DNA from: Lachancea dasiensis
Lineage: Eukaryota; Ascomycota; Saccharomycetes; Saccharomycetales; Saccharomycetaceae
NCBI GenBank assembly: GCA_900074725.1
Contig: LT598454.1
Span: forward strand, 998,854 to 1,062,853
Length of the DNA stretch: 64,000 nucleotides
Direction of reading: 5' to 3'
Shown here: piece after piece, positions 8,653 through 19,112 of the stretch
Numbering within the stretch: position 1 is the stretch's first letter
Layout: every line of letters begins with the position of its first letter
The notes under the pieces: generated by a model
The model's database searches: none
Seen by the model: the letters and a program-made list of their open reading frames with translations, nothing else
Told to the model about the DNA's origin: nothing
Made by a program: the position numbers and the translations under genes

Positions 8653-9759
8653 CTATTTAGTGAAGAGACTTACCACATCTTCGTCTCGGATTTTATGCGT
8701 TAAACCGCATTTTTGTGGGGAGTGCTTTGCGGAGGAACCCCAAACCAATGCATATTTGAATTTGTCTTTAAAGTCCCTATGGATTGAATGACATAGTTCG
8801 CCGATCGAAGAATTATTTCTCACCACAAGGGGATCTGAGAAGTCCGGCTTAATACCTCTCTTTTTTGTGTAGACTCGACTCAAATTCAGTTGATACCAGA
8901 TTTCGTCGACTACGTCGTCCAATCCCAGATCACTCTCGCACGACATCACTACAGTGTTGGGTTCACGAGCTAAGCGGTCAACCTCTTCCAAAGAAACCGC
9001 GTCGATCTTGTTATAGGCGTACAAGCATTTGATGTAGTTGCAGTGCTGATCATTCAAAATATCTATGAAATCGTCAATGGTGCATTTGTCGTCACGAACC
9101 AGAACATCAGCATTGTGAATTCGATAATCCTTCAATATACCCTTGATCGCTTCTTCTGTGAGGTTGGCTATCGACGGGGACGTAAATGTCACTTTGACAC
9201 CGCCGGTTTCTTTCTTCTTGTAGTAAATATTCGGTTTCTCCTTATTCAAACGAATTCCTACTGCCTCAAGTTCCTTCTCGAGAGACTCGCGTTGATGTGC
9301 ACCTTTAGTGGCATCCAGAACCATCAAAACCAGATCCGCAGTTCTGGCGGTAGATACGACCTGTCTGCCTCTACCTTTACCCTGGGAAGCGCCATATATG
9401 ATACCAGGAAGGTCGACAATTTGTACTTCGGCACCTTGGTACTTCAAGACACCAGGAACAGAAGTCAGAGTGGTAAATGCATAGTGTGCAATTTCCGCTT
9501 TAGTCGTCGTAATTTTCCCCAAAAGTGAAGATTTTCCGACCGACGGATATCCGATCAACACAACGCGCGCATCACCAGATTTAGCAACTTCAAATCCAAC
9601 GCCACCACCACCGCTAGGCGCTGTTTCTTCAGCTAAAAGCTGTTGCCTCAATCGAGCTAATTTACCTTTGAGAAGACCTAAATGGTACTCGGTCGCCTTA
9701 TTTTTCTGCGTCCGAGCCATCTCTTCCTCGATGGCCTTCATCTTTTCAACTACCCCCAT
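8653..9759 (-). CDS. RBG2: DRG2-type translational GTPase Rbg2
   Basis: Ribosome-associated GTPase of the Obg/DRG family. The DRG2-type protein partners with Gir2 in the amino-acid starvation response. The product has 368 residues, the family length. It contains an N-terminal helical region ([20 protein letters not shown]), the P-loop GYPSVGKS at residues 70-77, G3 DLPG at 116-119, NKID as G4, and a C-terminal TGS domain ending SPQKCGL...[10 protein letters not shown]. It follows the DRG2/Rbg2 pattern ([20 protein letters not shown]) rather than the DRG1/Rbg1 pattern. It diverges from YIP1 across 349 bases, as YGR173W and YGR172C do in S. cerevisiae. Confidence 0.96.
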   Translation of the reverse strand: MGVVEKMKAIEEEMARTQKNKATEYHLGLLKGKLARLRQQLLAEETAPSGGGGVGFEVAKSGDARVVLIGYPSVGKSSLLGKITTTKAEIAHYAFTTLTSVPGVLKYQGAEVQIVDLPGIIYGASQGKGRGRQVVSTARTADLVLMVLDATKGAHQRESLEKELEAVGIRLNKEKPNIYYKKKETGGVKVTFTSPSIANLTEEAIKGILKDYRIHNADVLVRDDKCTIDDFIDILNDQHCNYIKCLYAYNKIDAVSLEEVDRLAREPNTVVMSCESDLGLDDVVDEIWYQLNLSRVYTKKRGIKPDFSDPLVVRNNSSIGELCHSIHRDFKDKFKYALVWGSSAKHSPQKCGLTHKIRDEDVVSLFTK

Positions 9760-10108
9760 CTTGTAGTAGTTTGGGGAGCTGAATGCCTAGTGGAATGGTT
9801 CTTAGTTTGTTGAAGACTTGGTTATGTGATAAGTTTTCATATATACATTAATTATAATGAATTTTTAGCATCAACCAAATCGATCATATACGGAAACCTT
9901 TCATAGACTTTTACAGATTGGGACTTGTATTTGAACAGCTGGGGCTCGTTCTATCGTGACGTAAGAGCTATAATCGAATAGCACGAATACTTGGGAATCC
10001 ACATAAGTTTGTTGAAGGATTGAATCGAGAGCGACTGTTCAGAACTCAAAGTTTGTTCGTTCGCCGCGTAAAAATCGTTAACTATCATCAATACCTTTAT
10101 TCCTATCG
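9760..10108. promoter_or_regulatory. Divergent RBG2/YIP1 promoter region
   Basis: A 349-base interval between divergent start codons. It includes an A+T-rich segment (about 9838-9860, ATATATACATTAATTATAATG) suitable as core promoter sequence. No specific factor site was recognised. Confidence 0.4.
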
Positions 10109-10852
10109 ATGTCGTTTTACAATGCAGGAATAGCTGACTCACAGTCAGCTTTCTTCCAACCCTCTTCTCAATTTCAAGTACCTCAGGGTTCGATGTCGTT
10201 TACTCAACAACCAGCTACCGGACAGGCCTTTTCTCAAGATCCGCTTCCTACCGGTCTACTGAACGCGCTGTCCACCAAAGGCTATCCACATGAATTACCG
10301 CTACTACAGGAAATAGGCATCAATTTTGGCCATATTGTGACCAAGACTAAATCGGTGTTGCAGCCTTTTCAAAGAGCTGATTCGCTACCTCTCGAGGCGA
10401 TAACCGATTGCGATCTTGCAGGCCCTGTTATATTCTGCTTGTTATTTGGCACTTTGTTACTCGCAGCGGGCAAAGTTCATTTCGGGTATATTTACGGAGT
10501 GGCTCTGTTTGGTACCATCTCGTTACACACGCTGCTGCGACTAATGGGTGACAGTGCGGCTACTAACAGTAATGAAGAGACCAAGCGCCAATCAGAACAG
10601 CTCTTTCTCAGAACTGCGTCAATTTTGGGCTATAGCTTTTTGCCTCTTTGCCTTCTCTCGTTTATCGGCGTTTTTGTCCCACTAAACAACGTCCTGGGCT
10701 ACGCGTTGGCTCTGACTTCTGTGTGCTGGTGCACATGGTCTTCTTCAGGCTTCTTCACAGCTGCATTGCATTTACACAACACGAGGGTTCTCATTGCATA
10801 CCCTCTTTCTATATTTTATAGTGTCTTTGCCCTGATGGCCATATTTGCGTAG
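10109..10852 (+). CDS. YIP1: Yip1 family Rab-interacting Golgi membrane protein
   Basis: Multi-pass ER/Golgi membrane protein that binds Rab GTPases (Ypt1, Ypt31) and acts in COPII vesicle biogenesis with Yif1. The 247-residue product has a cytosolic, glutamine- and serine-rich N-terminal 100 residues and then a Yip1 domain with about five membrane segments (from ADLAGPVIFCLLFGTLLLAAG-like near residue 110 to the C-terminus, FYSVFALMAIFA). The family motif DLAGP is at the start of the first membrane segment. S. cerevisiae Yip1 has 248 residues. It lies between RBG2 and MSM1 as in S. cerevisiae. A TACTAAC inside the coding region near 10557 encodes part of the loop and is not spliced. Confidence 0.95.
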   Translation: MSFYNAGIADSQSAFFQPSSQFQVPQGSMSFTQQPATGQAFSQDPLPTGLLNALSTKGYPHELPLLQEIGINFGHIVTKTKSVLQPFQRADSLPLEAITDCDLAGPVIFCLLFGTLLLAAGKVHFGYIYGVALFGTISLHTLLRLMGDSAATNSNEETKRQSEQLFLRTASILGYSFLPLCLLSFIGVFVPLNNVLGYALALTSVCWCTWSSSGFFTAALHLHNTRVLIAYPLSIFYSVFALMAIFA

Positions 10853-11062
10853 GATATTGTGTACACAGAGAAATACAGCAAGCAGATCAAGACTCGATCA
10901 GATCGATAAAATAATAACTACCACCATCTCGGTGATAATCATGTATGATAATGCTGTCAAGTTTTTTGTTCTTTAGCGTCCAGCATGTACTAAAAAATGC
11001 GTGTGACATTGAAGGCTAACTGTTGAGCATTCCTGACGTTCAGAGGTCACTATGAATTAGGG

Positions 11063-12778
11063 ATGAAAGGAGCCCTTCCCAAAGCGCTCAGTGGGCTTGT
11101 AAAGGGTCAATTGTACCACATTACCACGCCAATCTTTTATCCCAATGCGAAACCCCATCTTGGCCACTTGTACTCGAGCTTGCTGTGCGATGTGAGTGCA
11201 AGATGGCATGCGATGCTCGGTGATAAAACACTTTTCACCACAGGTACTGACGAGCATGGCTTGAAAATTCAAACGGCAAGTGAGGCAAAAGGTTATCGTT
11301 CTCCTAAAGAGTTTGTAGATATACTTCACCAAGAATTTGTTAAACTGGATGAGTTGGCAAATGTCGATTTCAGTCGATTCATCAGAACGACGGACGAAGA
11401 CCACAACAACTCCGTCAGAGAGCTATGGAACAGATGCTGGCGTCATGGATATATCTACAAGGGCGAGCATTCAGGCTGGTACTCAGTTTCTGATGAGTGC
11501 TTTTATCCAGATTCGAAAGTGGTGCGTATAAAGAAAGACAGTCCTGGGGCCATAGACAGTAAGGACGGAAAGTTCATCAATACTGAAACTGGAAACGAGG
11601 TTGTCTTTCAATCAGAGACGAACTATTTCTTCAAGCTGTCAGCGTTGCAAGATAAACTAATAGACCTCTTGGAGAATGAGAAACCAGAATTTATCAGCCC
11701 CCCCAGTAGACGAGATCAAATACTTAATGATCTGAAAACCTCACAACTGCGCGATATATCTGTTTCGAGGCCAAGTTCAAGAATCAGATGGGGTATTGAC
11801 GTTCCACAAGACTCGACTCAAAAAATATACGTCTGGTTTGATGCCTTATGCAATTACCTGGCTTCCATTGGTGGCACAGGGGCCGTTGCTACAAACAAGC
11901 CCGTATTTGTGAGGCACAAAGGCTGCGACCATTTGAAAAATCCCGGTGACTGGTTCGCCAAGACCACTCACTTGATCGGCAAAGATATCGCAAAATTTCA
12001 TACTATTTACTGGCCAAGTTTTTTACTCGCAGCTGAACTCCCTTTACCTCGTGAGGTAGTCATTCATGGCCACTGGCTTTCGGGTGGGATCAAGATGAGT
12101 AAATCACTGGGTAATGTGGTCGACCCCATTGCTATGATATCTTACTATGGATGCGACACAATGAGATGGTATATTCTAGAGAATTCTCACATTGAGGCGG
12201 ATGGAGACTTCCGCGAAGAACGCTTGCATGCGACAAGAGAACAATTAGTTTCAAAATGGGGCAATTTACTCAATAGGTGTTGCGGTAAAAAGTTCAATGT
12301 TCACAGAGCTGTAAAAACATTTGCCAAGCCAGAGGCACTTGACGAAGACCTTTCACGTTATTTGGAGAATCCTGCGACTAAAGATGGTTACTCAAAAATA
12401 GTTAAGCAACTGGAAAGATTACCAGGAGCATTTAATGAGGCTATGTTGAAGTTGGATACAAGGTCAGCCCTGAAGCTCTTATGGGAGGTAATTGGCGAAG
12501 CGAACGCTTTCGTACAGAGCGGAACCCCATGGCTTAAGTCAAATTCGGAACAGGATATCATTATCTTTGTAGCAATGGAAACTGTGAGAATAACTGCCAT
12601 TCTCTCTCAGCCTATCATCCCAAGCTTATCCAATGAATTCTTGGATCGTATTGATATCGACACATCTCGAAGATCACTTAAATATGCGGAATTTGGACTT
12701 GATTCAGACTATGGCAAAAATTCAAACGAGGGAGGGCGATCTGTGGTGATCACAAGGAAACCTCTAAGAATTGAGTAG
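11063..12778 (+). CDS. MSM1: Mitochondrial methionyl-tRNA synthetase
   Basis: Class I aminoacyl-tRNA synthetase charging mitochondrial tRNA-Met. The 571-residue protein (575 in S. cerevisiae) has a short presequence-like basic N-terminus, the ATP-binding HIGH-type motif PHLGH at residues 31-35, TGTDEHGLKIQ, YVWFDALCNYL, and the KMSKS loop at residues 344-348 (KMSKSLGN). The C-terminal part is an alpha-helical anticodon-binding domain. There is no zinc-knuckle cysteine set of the cytosolic MES1 type and no C-terminal EMAP-like domain, consistent with the mitochondrial enzyme. It converges on POL31 with 34 bases between stop codons. Confidence 0.96.
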   Translation: MKGALPKALSGLVKGQLYHITTPIFYPNAKPHLGHLYSSLLCDVSARWHAMLGDKTLFTTGTDEHGLKIQTASEAKGYRSPKEFVDILHQEFVKLDELANVDFSRFIRTTDEDHNNSVRELWNRCWRHGYIYKGEHSGWYSVSDECFYPDSKVVRIKKDSPGAIDSKDGKFINTETGNEVVFQSETNYFFKLSALQDKLIDLLENEKPEFISPPSRRDQILNDLKTSQLRDISVSRPSSRIRWGIDVPQDSTQKIYVWFDALCNYLASIGGTGAVATNKPVFVRHKGCDHLKNPGDWFAKTTHLIGKDIAKFHTIYWPSFLLAAELPLPREVVIHGHWLSGGIKMSKSLGNVVDPIAMISYYGCDTMRWYILENSHIEADGDFREERLHATREQLVSKWGNLLNRCCGKKFNVHRAVKTFAKPEALDEDLSRYLENPATKDGYSKIVKQLERLPGAFNEAMLKLDTRSALKLLWEVIGEANAFVQSGTPWLKSNSEQDIIIFVAMETVRITAILSQPIIPSLSNEFLDRIDIDTSRRSLKYAEFGLDSDYGKNSNEGGRSVVITRKPLRIE

Positions 12779-12812
12779 TTCTATTGTCTATAATTTATGC
12801 TTGTAAATAATT

Positions 12813-14291
12813 TCAAATTTGAATGGTCACGACGTCTGTCTTCAAAGTCTGAAGATCTAAGATGACTATCTGTCCTGTGCTGCTGAAATCAGGCACAGCG
12901 ACAACTTTCACCTCAGTATCTCCTTCAAGGGTTACACTTTTGGAGGCAAATGCGGGTTGATTGCCGACGAAATAAACATGCGGTAATTTCGAAAGGATGA
13001 AGGGGTCGTCACTTTTATAGGGGTAGCACCATAGTGTGTCAGGGGCCGTGGGTGCGATGTTTTGCCACTTAAGACATCCTTCCATCATATTTAATCGAGT
13101 TACCATATCCTCGTTCTGATCCGGGTCTAACTTGGGATCCGGACAATTAGCAATGACATATTTGCATATGTCATCGATATTTTGCCCACTGGTACCTAGT
13201 AGTTCAATACCATTAAACTTCAACCACGCTGGATTTGTTGTTGGTGATAGAAGCTCGCAATCCTTATTGTTGAAGAACGGCCTCACAGCATCTGCAAATA
13301 AAGCTTTGTGCAAGGGCTGTTGAGGTAAGCATTGATCACTGGGATCATGCGGCCCCGGCATTAGATCAATTGGAATGGACTGTAGTATGTTACCCATGAA
13401 GGTGCCAAACTCTGCCAAACAGCCGGATAGTTGGGAGGGCTCCGAGGGGCGTAGGGAGTTTCCACATATTACCAGCCTACCGATCTTGCTTATGGCCGAC
13501 GCATCTACCAAGTTTCCAGTAAGGTACTCTTGAAGGAGTTGTATTCGTAGCGCGTTATTTGCGTTGGAAGGATCAGAATTCAACCCTGATACAAAAGCAA
13601 CTTTGCCAGGGCTTGAACTCTTTGGCAAACATTCTTGCGGAAGGGCAGCTGGGTAACATATATCAAGGACTTGAAAAGCCCCCGCGTCGGCCTCCATACC
13701 CAATATACCGACAACGGTGCCACTCACGAATGGCTTATTCTTCACGAAATCTCCAACAAGGAGAACTCGACCACTCTCATCTTCTAACATGATTTCATCA
13801 CTACCTTCTGCATCTGCATAACTCCTGACTAGGTCGGGCGCTCCATAAACATCATTGACAACTTCTTCTAGGACATTAGGTTTATATTTCATCTCACAGT
13901 AAATGGTGCCCACGCACCAGCAGGGTTCATTCGATTGGATATCTAATACTTTATTCTTCTTGACCACCCTGCGATGGTTCAATTCGAAATTTGAATCCCA
14001 TTTCTTCTCACAACTCCTGGTCACTCTTTCTCCTAAAACTTGTAGTCGATGCTGGTAAAGGTGAAAATACTGTTCATCGTAGTTCCTTTCTTCTAATGTT
14101 AGCAAAAATGGATTGCTTGGAGATTCAGTTTTCAATTTATCTCGCTGAAGCGATCGTTCAACACTTTCAGCGTCGTTTCTCGTTTCACTTGTGATAGGGA
14201 TAATAGTTAGTACATTAAATTAGGGCCCAATGCAACAAAGTTTAAGTACAGGTTTATAAACGTACTTGAATAGCTGTAAAATGGGGTCCAT
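12813..14291 (-). CDS. POL31: DNA polymerase delta second subunit Pol31 (two exons)
   Basis: Essential B-subunit of DNA polymerase delta, also shared with polymerase zeta; it links the Pol3 catalytic C-terminus to Pol32. I propose exons 14266-14291 and 12813-14187, minus strand, encoding 466 residues (487 in S. cerevisiae). The main reading frame has no ATG at its 5' end. A short first exon gives MDPILQLFN joined to ETRNDAESVERSLQ, resembling the S. cerevisiae start MDALLTKFNEDRSLQ. The body has the OB fold (WCVGTIYCEMKYKPNVL, GSDEIMLEDESGRVLLVGDF) and an inactive phosphoesterase domain (RLVICGNS, IDLMPGPHDPSD, WQNIAPTAPDTLWCYP). Splice signals are GTACGT, TACTAAC and AAG. Exon 2 is certain; the first exon is an inference from motifs, phase and homology. 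Confidence 0.9.
14188..14265 (-). other. Proposed spliceosomal intron in POL31
   Basis: 78 bases on the minus strand. The 5' splice site is GTACGT (14265-14260), the branch site is a perfect TACTAAC (14212-14206), and the 3' end is CACAAG (14193-14188), an AAG acceptor rather than the usual CAG or TAG. The next CAG would break the phase with exon 1. The intron contains an in-frame stop upstream of the main frame, so read-through could not supply an ATG. Confidence 0.82.
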
Positions 14292-14398
14292 CACCACTAG
14301 CTTGACTCAAAACTCATGCTCTTCGCTTTTCAATCTTGGCTAGTAATGACTTTCTTAGAAAGCCTTGATGTCAACAAACGTTAATAGTGACTTTGATA

Positions 14399-17300
14399 CT
14401 AGATGGAAATAATGCTGGACAGGTCGAGATCGTTGACGGCGTCAGTAGGATCAGTCAGTTCTTCTACATCATCAGAGTTTTGCCGGCTCTCGCAGCTCCT
14501 TTGCAATTCGCGGAATTCCCAGCTTACATTTTTTAGCTGGTCAGCAGCATTATCCGACACTGAAATCGTTCGTTTGATTCTGTCAATATCTTCTTGCTTT
14601 GATGGTAAATGCTTTTCACGTTTATGTTCTTTCACAGAAGGGGTATGTCCGATGCTCATACCAACCTTAACCAAGGTTTCAATACGCTCACTAGAGTTCA
14701 GCAACAAATCTGTGTCGAATTGGACATTTTGTGAGGGAATGACCAGCAAAATGGTAGAGCCGCCAAATTTGAAGTAGCCAAGCTCTTGCCCTCTCTCTAT
14801 CGAATCGCCTTCTCCGCAGGTCAGAAGAATCGAGCCAACCATCATTGCTCCAACTGCTATAAATAAAACAGTCCCGAACTCTTTGGAGTGGATTGGAAGC
14901 ACCAGCCTTACGTTCTCGCCAAAAACGTCCAGCTCTGTTCTTACAGCCATTGGATTGACTGTGTAATATTCTCCTGATATTTCCATTGGTTTACCGATCA
15001 AACCGTTGCACGGAGAATGGAAGCGATGATAATCCTGAGGAGCAAGACGAAAAATACCAATGCTACAAGAAGCGTCATTAAAAATCTCCGGATGATACCC
15101 CCCGGTAAGTTTTCCGAGTGAGAAGTTTCTTCCCTTAATCCAAATTTCCGTTGATGTTTTTATGCTGGAAAACACCGTGCTTCTACAGTCTGCTGGAGAC
15201 AACAGTATCTCAGGCTCCGCGACTTCCGGAGCACGGCTGCCAGGTTTGAGCTTTCTGTAAAAAAACTCGTTAAAAGTTTGATAAACCGTCTCTTCACATT
15301 CAGAGATATCTAATGAATGAAACTTGATAAAGGGCACAATTTGTCTTACCGAGGCAGGGCTATCAAACTTTTTACCTTGCTTTACCGACAAATTTTTGAG
15401 TAAATTTTTGAATTTCTTTGACTCCTTTCCCTTGGCATTGTAGATGACCCGAATCCCTAGCCTCACATGTGCACTGATCTTTTCCTCCAAAACAATTCCT
15501 GAATCTCTATCTTGAACCAAAATATTAGCGTTATTGGAGCCCAAAGCATATTTCCCATAGGTGAGCTTGATTAGAAATTTAGAAAACCACCTTTTAGTTG
15601 CAAAAGCGGACGACACATATGAAGGCTTGAGCATCCTTTTCTTACTACCCTTTGAGGAGCAAATGGACAAATGCGTGATTAAGTCATTCTCTAGGATCAG
15701 CTTAGAATTGGTAGTATTTCTTGTGCTCTTACAGCGGCGAGCGCATAGTGGACATCTCTTTAATGCCTTGAAGCCTGTAAAGGTATTTGCAGACCGCAAA
15801 TAGGTCACTACTTGCTCCCTGCTTAGTTTGTCCTGCGACCAAGGTGATTTTTTGAAGAAGTGGAAAAATTCATCAATATCATCATTGGAAAACGTACCCA
15901 GCTTCTCCATTAAAAGATTCACATCTACAACATCAAATGACTCCAGATTGGATAGCTTTTGAAGTGCTCTCTCCCAAAAATGTTTCTTTAGTTCTGAGTA
16001 TGTGATGAACTTGAATTTGATATTTAGCACGGGATTAGAATCTGTGGAGTCGATCGATTCACTGAAATGCAATGGAACCCTGACTGGGGTCCATTCCTCT
16101 TCACTGTCATTTTCTTGTTTCAGCACAATATCTCTCCAGGAAATATCGGCACTGGCAACATTGTCATGGTATGAAAAAGAGTCCTTATCAATGACTCGAA
16201 AATGGAAATCAAAGTTGGACTCATTAGAAAACATCTCAAAGGCCAGCCGTTCATTGTAGACTGGATTTAATGTATGTTTCTTCCATGATGTTTTGAATAC
16301 TCTGCGACCGAATGTTATTACAACAAATGGATCCATCAGATAGGTTTTGGAAAACTTGTTTTTCAGGGTTGGAAGGTCTTCAATATTTTCAATATCCATG
16401 AATGCCACACCATCGGCATGGCCTTCCTTCGAAAGCTCAAAGTTTGTGGGTGCCACTTTGCGCTGGCGAGCACGATGTGGCCTTCTCCTTGGGGCTTTGA
16501 TCAGAGAAAGATATTTGCTGTGATTCCCATCACTTGAATATGTATCCTCCTCTTTCTTAACATCGATAGATTCTACAATAGCTGGAGAATTCTCCAGTTG
16601 AGAATGCTCGGAGGGGAAATCATTGTCAGATTGAAGCATTGTCACATCGTATTCGTCTAGAGCGGTCGCCATCTTTGCCAAATTCAGCTGGGAGGTTCCA
16701 TCTAACTCATCTTCTGTGGAGCTTATGTCCTCGATCTCGTCGTCTTCACCAAACTCTTCGACAAGATGTCTCAAAGAAATAAAATCGCTATCAGGATCTG
16801 GTTGCTCTAGATCTTGATCATGTTCGGGTTCCTCTTGTACAATTTCTTCAAAATCGGTGACATCGTCATCATCTTCCCCATTTACATAATTACCATAAGA
16901 ACCTTCATCGCTAGATTTGACGGTAGCCGAGCTCGAAGGTAGCTCTGAGAAACTCCCCTTAGATGCATTAATGTTGTGTTTAACTTTTGTCGAAGAGTCC
17001 TCTGATATCACCAAAGCAGTTTGCCAATCATTAAATGCCTTAATCAAACTTGTCCCTCGCATGCACGTTAAAGAAATGGCCAGCTGGATCTCACCAATTG
17101 CTAAAGATGGTGGAGCATTGCGCATGTCATAGTGATGAAACTTTAGCGTGTTTCTATTGAACAGTGGATACCAAGCAGTCGTGCTACTAAATTTGTAGCT
17201 GGTGGGTTGGTCTTTGCGACGAAAGAGGTCTCGCAGCGAAAGACTGATTTCCCCTAAGTATAGATACCTGCTCGAAACGTCAAAATTGTGCGATTCTTCA

Positions 17301-17596
17301 TATTGCACCTGGATATTCTCAGATGCTGATTTATCCACAGCATTGTTAAGAACGTCGTAGACCACCACCCTCAGATATTGGGACGTGGGCTTCTGTGGCA
17401 GCTTCAATTTCAGTACTTGGTTCCATGTCGGAGAACTTGTGTTTTTCTGCTTAGCAGTTCGGCTGAAGGCGCCATTACTCAGTGCCAGACATATCGGATT
17501 ACACCCGGATTTCTCAATTGTTACATTGTGGGCCTGAATTGCGTGTACTTTCAAAGTGAGTCGAGAGTTTTTAGACCTGCGGCGAATGATACCCAT
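14399..17596 (-). CDS. PSD2: Phosphatidylserine decarboxylase Psd2 (C2-domain type, endomembrane)
   Basis: Makes phosphatidylethanolamine from phosphatidylserine in the Golgi/endosome system. The 1065-residue product (1138 in S. cerevisiae) starts with a C2-like domain (about residues 10-140: LTLKVHAIQAHNV, SPTWNQVLKL). A long acidic linker follows, then a second C2 domain (about 395-520: GVAFMDIENIEDLP, DPFVVITFGRRVFKTSWKKHTLNP), an EF-hand-like region and the catalytic domain (about 700-1010). DYHRFHSP carries the conserved histidine. FGGST at residues 944-948 is the self-cleavage motif, where S947 becomes the pyruvoyl cofactor. The PSD1-type mitochondrial presequence is absent. It lies in tandem upstream of POL31, a junction of S. 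cerevisiae chr VII and chr X genes. Confidence 0.96.
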   Translation of the reverse strand: MGIIRRRSKNSRLTLKVHAIQAHNVTIEKSGCNPICLALSNGAFSRTAKQKNTSSPTWNQVLKLKLPQKPTSQYLRVVVYDVLNNAVDKSASENIQVQYEESHNFDVSSRYLYLGEISLSLRDLFRRKDQPTSYKFSSTTAWYPLFNRNTLKFHHYDMRNAPPSLAIGEIQLAISLTCMRGTSLIKAFNDWQTALVISEDSSTKVKHNINASKGSFSELPSSSATVKSSDEGSYGNYVNGEDDDDVTDFEEIVQEEPEHDQDLEQPDPDSDFISLRHLVEEFGEDDEIEDISSTEDELDGTSQLNLAKMATALDEYDVTMLQSDNDFPSEHSQLENSPAIVESIDVKKEEDTYSSDGNHSKYLSLIKAPRRRPHRARQRKVAPTNFELSKEGHADGVAFMDIENIEDLPTLKNKFSKTYLMDPFVVITFGRRVFKTSWKKHTLNPVYNERLAFEMFSNESNFDFHFRVIDKDSFSYHDNVASADISWRDIVLKQENDSEEEWTPVRVPLHFSESIDSTDSNPVLNIKFKFITYSELKKHFWERALQKLSNLESFDVVDVNLLMEKLGTFSNDDIDEFFHFFKKSPWSQDKLSREQVVTYLRSANTFTGFKALKRCPLCARRCKSTRNTTNSKLILENDLITHLSICSSKGSKKRMLKPSYVSSAFATKRWFSKFLIKLTYGKYALGSNNANILVQDRDSGIVLEEKISAHVRLGIRVIYNAKGKESKKFKNLLKNLSVKQGKKFDSPASVRQIVPFIKFHSLDISECEETVYQTFNEFFYRKLKPGSRAPEVAEPEILLSPADCRSTVFSSIKTSTEIWIKGRNFSLGKLTGGYHPEIFNDASCSIGIFRLAPQDYHRFHSPCNGLIGKPMEISGEYYTVNPMAVRTELDVFGENVRLVLPIHSKEFGTVLFIAVGAMMVGSILLTCGEGDSIERGQELGYFKFGGSTILLVIPSQNVQFDTDLLLNSSERIETLVKVGMSIGHTPSVKEHKREKHLPSKQEDIDRIKRTISVSDNAADQLKNVSWEFRELQRSCESRQNSDDVEELTDPTDAVNDLDLSSIISI

Positions 17597-18562
17597 AGTT
17601 GGTGATCTGACGGTCCGTTCTCAATGGAGCTTGCGAGAGTATTTTTTGTGATGGATAGCGTGGCCTTTTAGTAGATCTGATGGAGAAACTCCATGCCATA
17701 CCATGAGGTCGAGGCTGGGAGTCCCGGCTGTTATTTGTGTGCATTACGTTTTAATCCACAACCTAGCGAGTTATCATTCGTAGTCAATGATTTATATAGC
17801 TTAACGGAGGTGGGAGCCTTTGTACTGCCAATTTCGAAGTGGTAATCCGTGATAAGTAGGTGTATAGAGACCTGCTACTCTGAGAACCGTATTCTATACT
17901 CAAGTCGGCAATTCGCGTCTACCGGCATAAGCGGTTTCTCTTTTCTAGAGCCGGATGCCACACACGTATAGAGTGACTACAATCAATTGCCCTGGGTCGG
18001 GGTTCCTTGAGCTGTTGAGAGCTCAGTGTATACTCCTTCCGTACATTGCTGGGGCGATTTTTAGGTCTTCCTGCTACAGGGACTGGGTATCGGTTTTATC
18101 TCTGCAACTATCCATTGAACCTTTCCATGAGTATTTGTTGTGCTCCGAACTTTCAACAAAATGGCGCTGTTTCCCCAGAATATAAAAAAGAGGTGAGTAG
18201 AAAAATAACAGCTTCATCCACAGCGTATTAAGATTCGTACATTGCACCCGTTAATTTTCGTCACAGCTACTGGAGTTTTCTTCATTATTTGCTGTCGAGG
18301 ATGTCATATGAAGCTAAAGCACCTACCTAACGTATATAAATTACGAAAAATTTCGATGAAAAACGGCTAGCATTATCCCATGAGGGAGGCAGCTTCAAAA
18401 TCGCCAGACTGCACAGCAAGCCCACTGAGCTTTGTAAAACATTAGTGGTTTATTAGATAGAGTGTTCAGATAGTATACTGCGAGTTTTGCGAGAAATTTC
18501 TGATTTAATAGAGTAATTTCTGCCCAGATTAGTGTACACCCCCAGCTATTGGACTTGTAATA
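17597..18562. other. Intergenic between PSD2 and LSO2
   Basis: Nearly 1 kb holding the two divergent promoters. Open frames here are short and of poor composition. Neither a tRNA gene nor a repeat was seen. Confidence 0.5.
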
Positions 18563-18829
18563 ATGGGTAAAAGATTCAGTGAATCTGCTGCTAAGAAAGC
18601 TGCTGGTAACCAGCGCAAGAAAGAACAGGCGCAAGCCAAGGATAGAGCACACAGAGAGGTGTTGGAAGCAGAGGAAGCTTCAAAATGGGACCAAGGCTCT
18701 AGAAAGGATAACCCTAAAAAATTGTTGGAAGAACAGAAGAAACAGGAGAAGCTTCAGGCCAAGAAGGAACGTGAAGCGCTTCTCGCAGCCGAAGAATCGG
18801 CTCTTGGGAAGGGCGGAAAGGGCAAATGA
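18563..18829 (+). CDS. LSO2: Ribosome-associated dormancy/recovery factor Lso2 (CCDC124 family)
   Basis: Small ribosome-binding protein that in S. cerevisiae keeps ribosomes in a recoverable state during starvation; the animal homolog is CCDC124. The 88-residue product is almost entirely a charged helix of K, E, R, A and Q. It starts MGKRFSESAAKKAAG, the family N-terminus that threads into the ribosomal decoding region, and ends GKGGKGK. S. cerevisiae has two paralogs (LSO1, LSO2); one copy is seen here. Position between PSD2 and PUS6 matches YGR169C-A. The ATG is the first in frame and the gene is easily missed because of its size. Confidence 0.94.
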   Translation: MGKRFSESAAKKAAGNQRKKEQAQAKDRAHREVLEAEEASKWDQGSRKDNPKKLLEEQKKQEKLQAKKEREALLAAEESALGKGGKGK

Positions 18830-19112
18830 GTGAACGTCGCGAGGTTCTTCTCGGAGACACAGCAGAGGGCCCAGGCGCAAGTCGGCATGTGTCTGCGCTG
18901 ACCGCTCGAAATCAGGTCAGATATCCCAGCAGTGCCCTTGCAATGGTTCTCACTCCAGCTGGCACGTCTCCACCTCAAGATGCAGGGGGGGTTGCGAACA
19001 AGAAAACCGTTTTGTGCCCACAGGCCATCACAGTTCTGATAGAATCGTACCACTAAATTTTGTAATATGTCTAGCTTTAAAGACACACCATACTAATGAG
19101 AGACCAAATCAT

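Noticed and set aside
8000-8700. Retroelement remnants near tRNA-Ser(AGA)
   Set aside because: No terminal-repeat-like ends or element-derived frame could be recognised there or near the second tRNA.
8653-9759. Assignment as RBG1
   Set aside because: Residue patterns and the YIP1-MSM1 neighbours both point to the DRG2-type RBG2.
10557-10563. TACTAAC in YIP1
   Set aside because: Lies in continuous coding sequence of normal length with no matching splice sites.
14140-14190. Alternative CAG acceptor (TTCAG near 14145) for the POL31 intron
   Set aside because: It breaks phase with the first exon and removes residues (ERSLQ) that match the S. cerevisiae protein; the AAG acceptor fits both.
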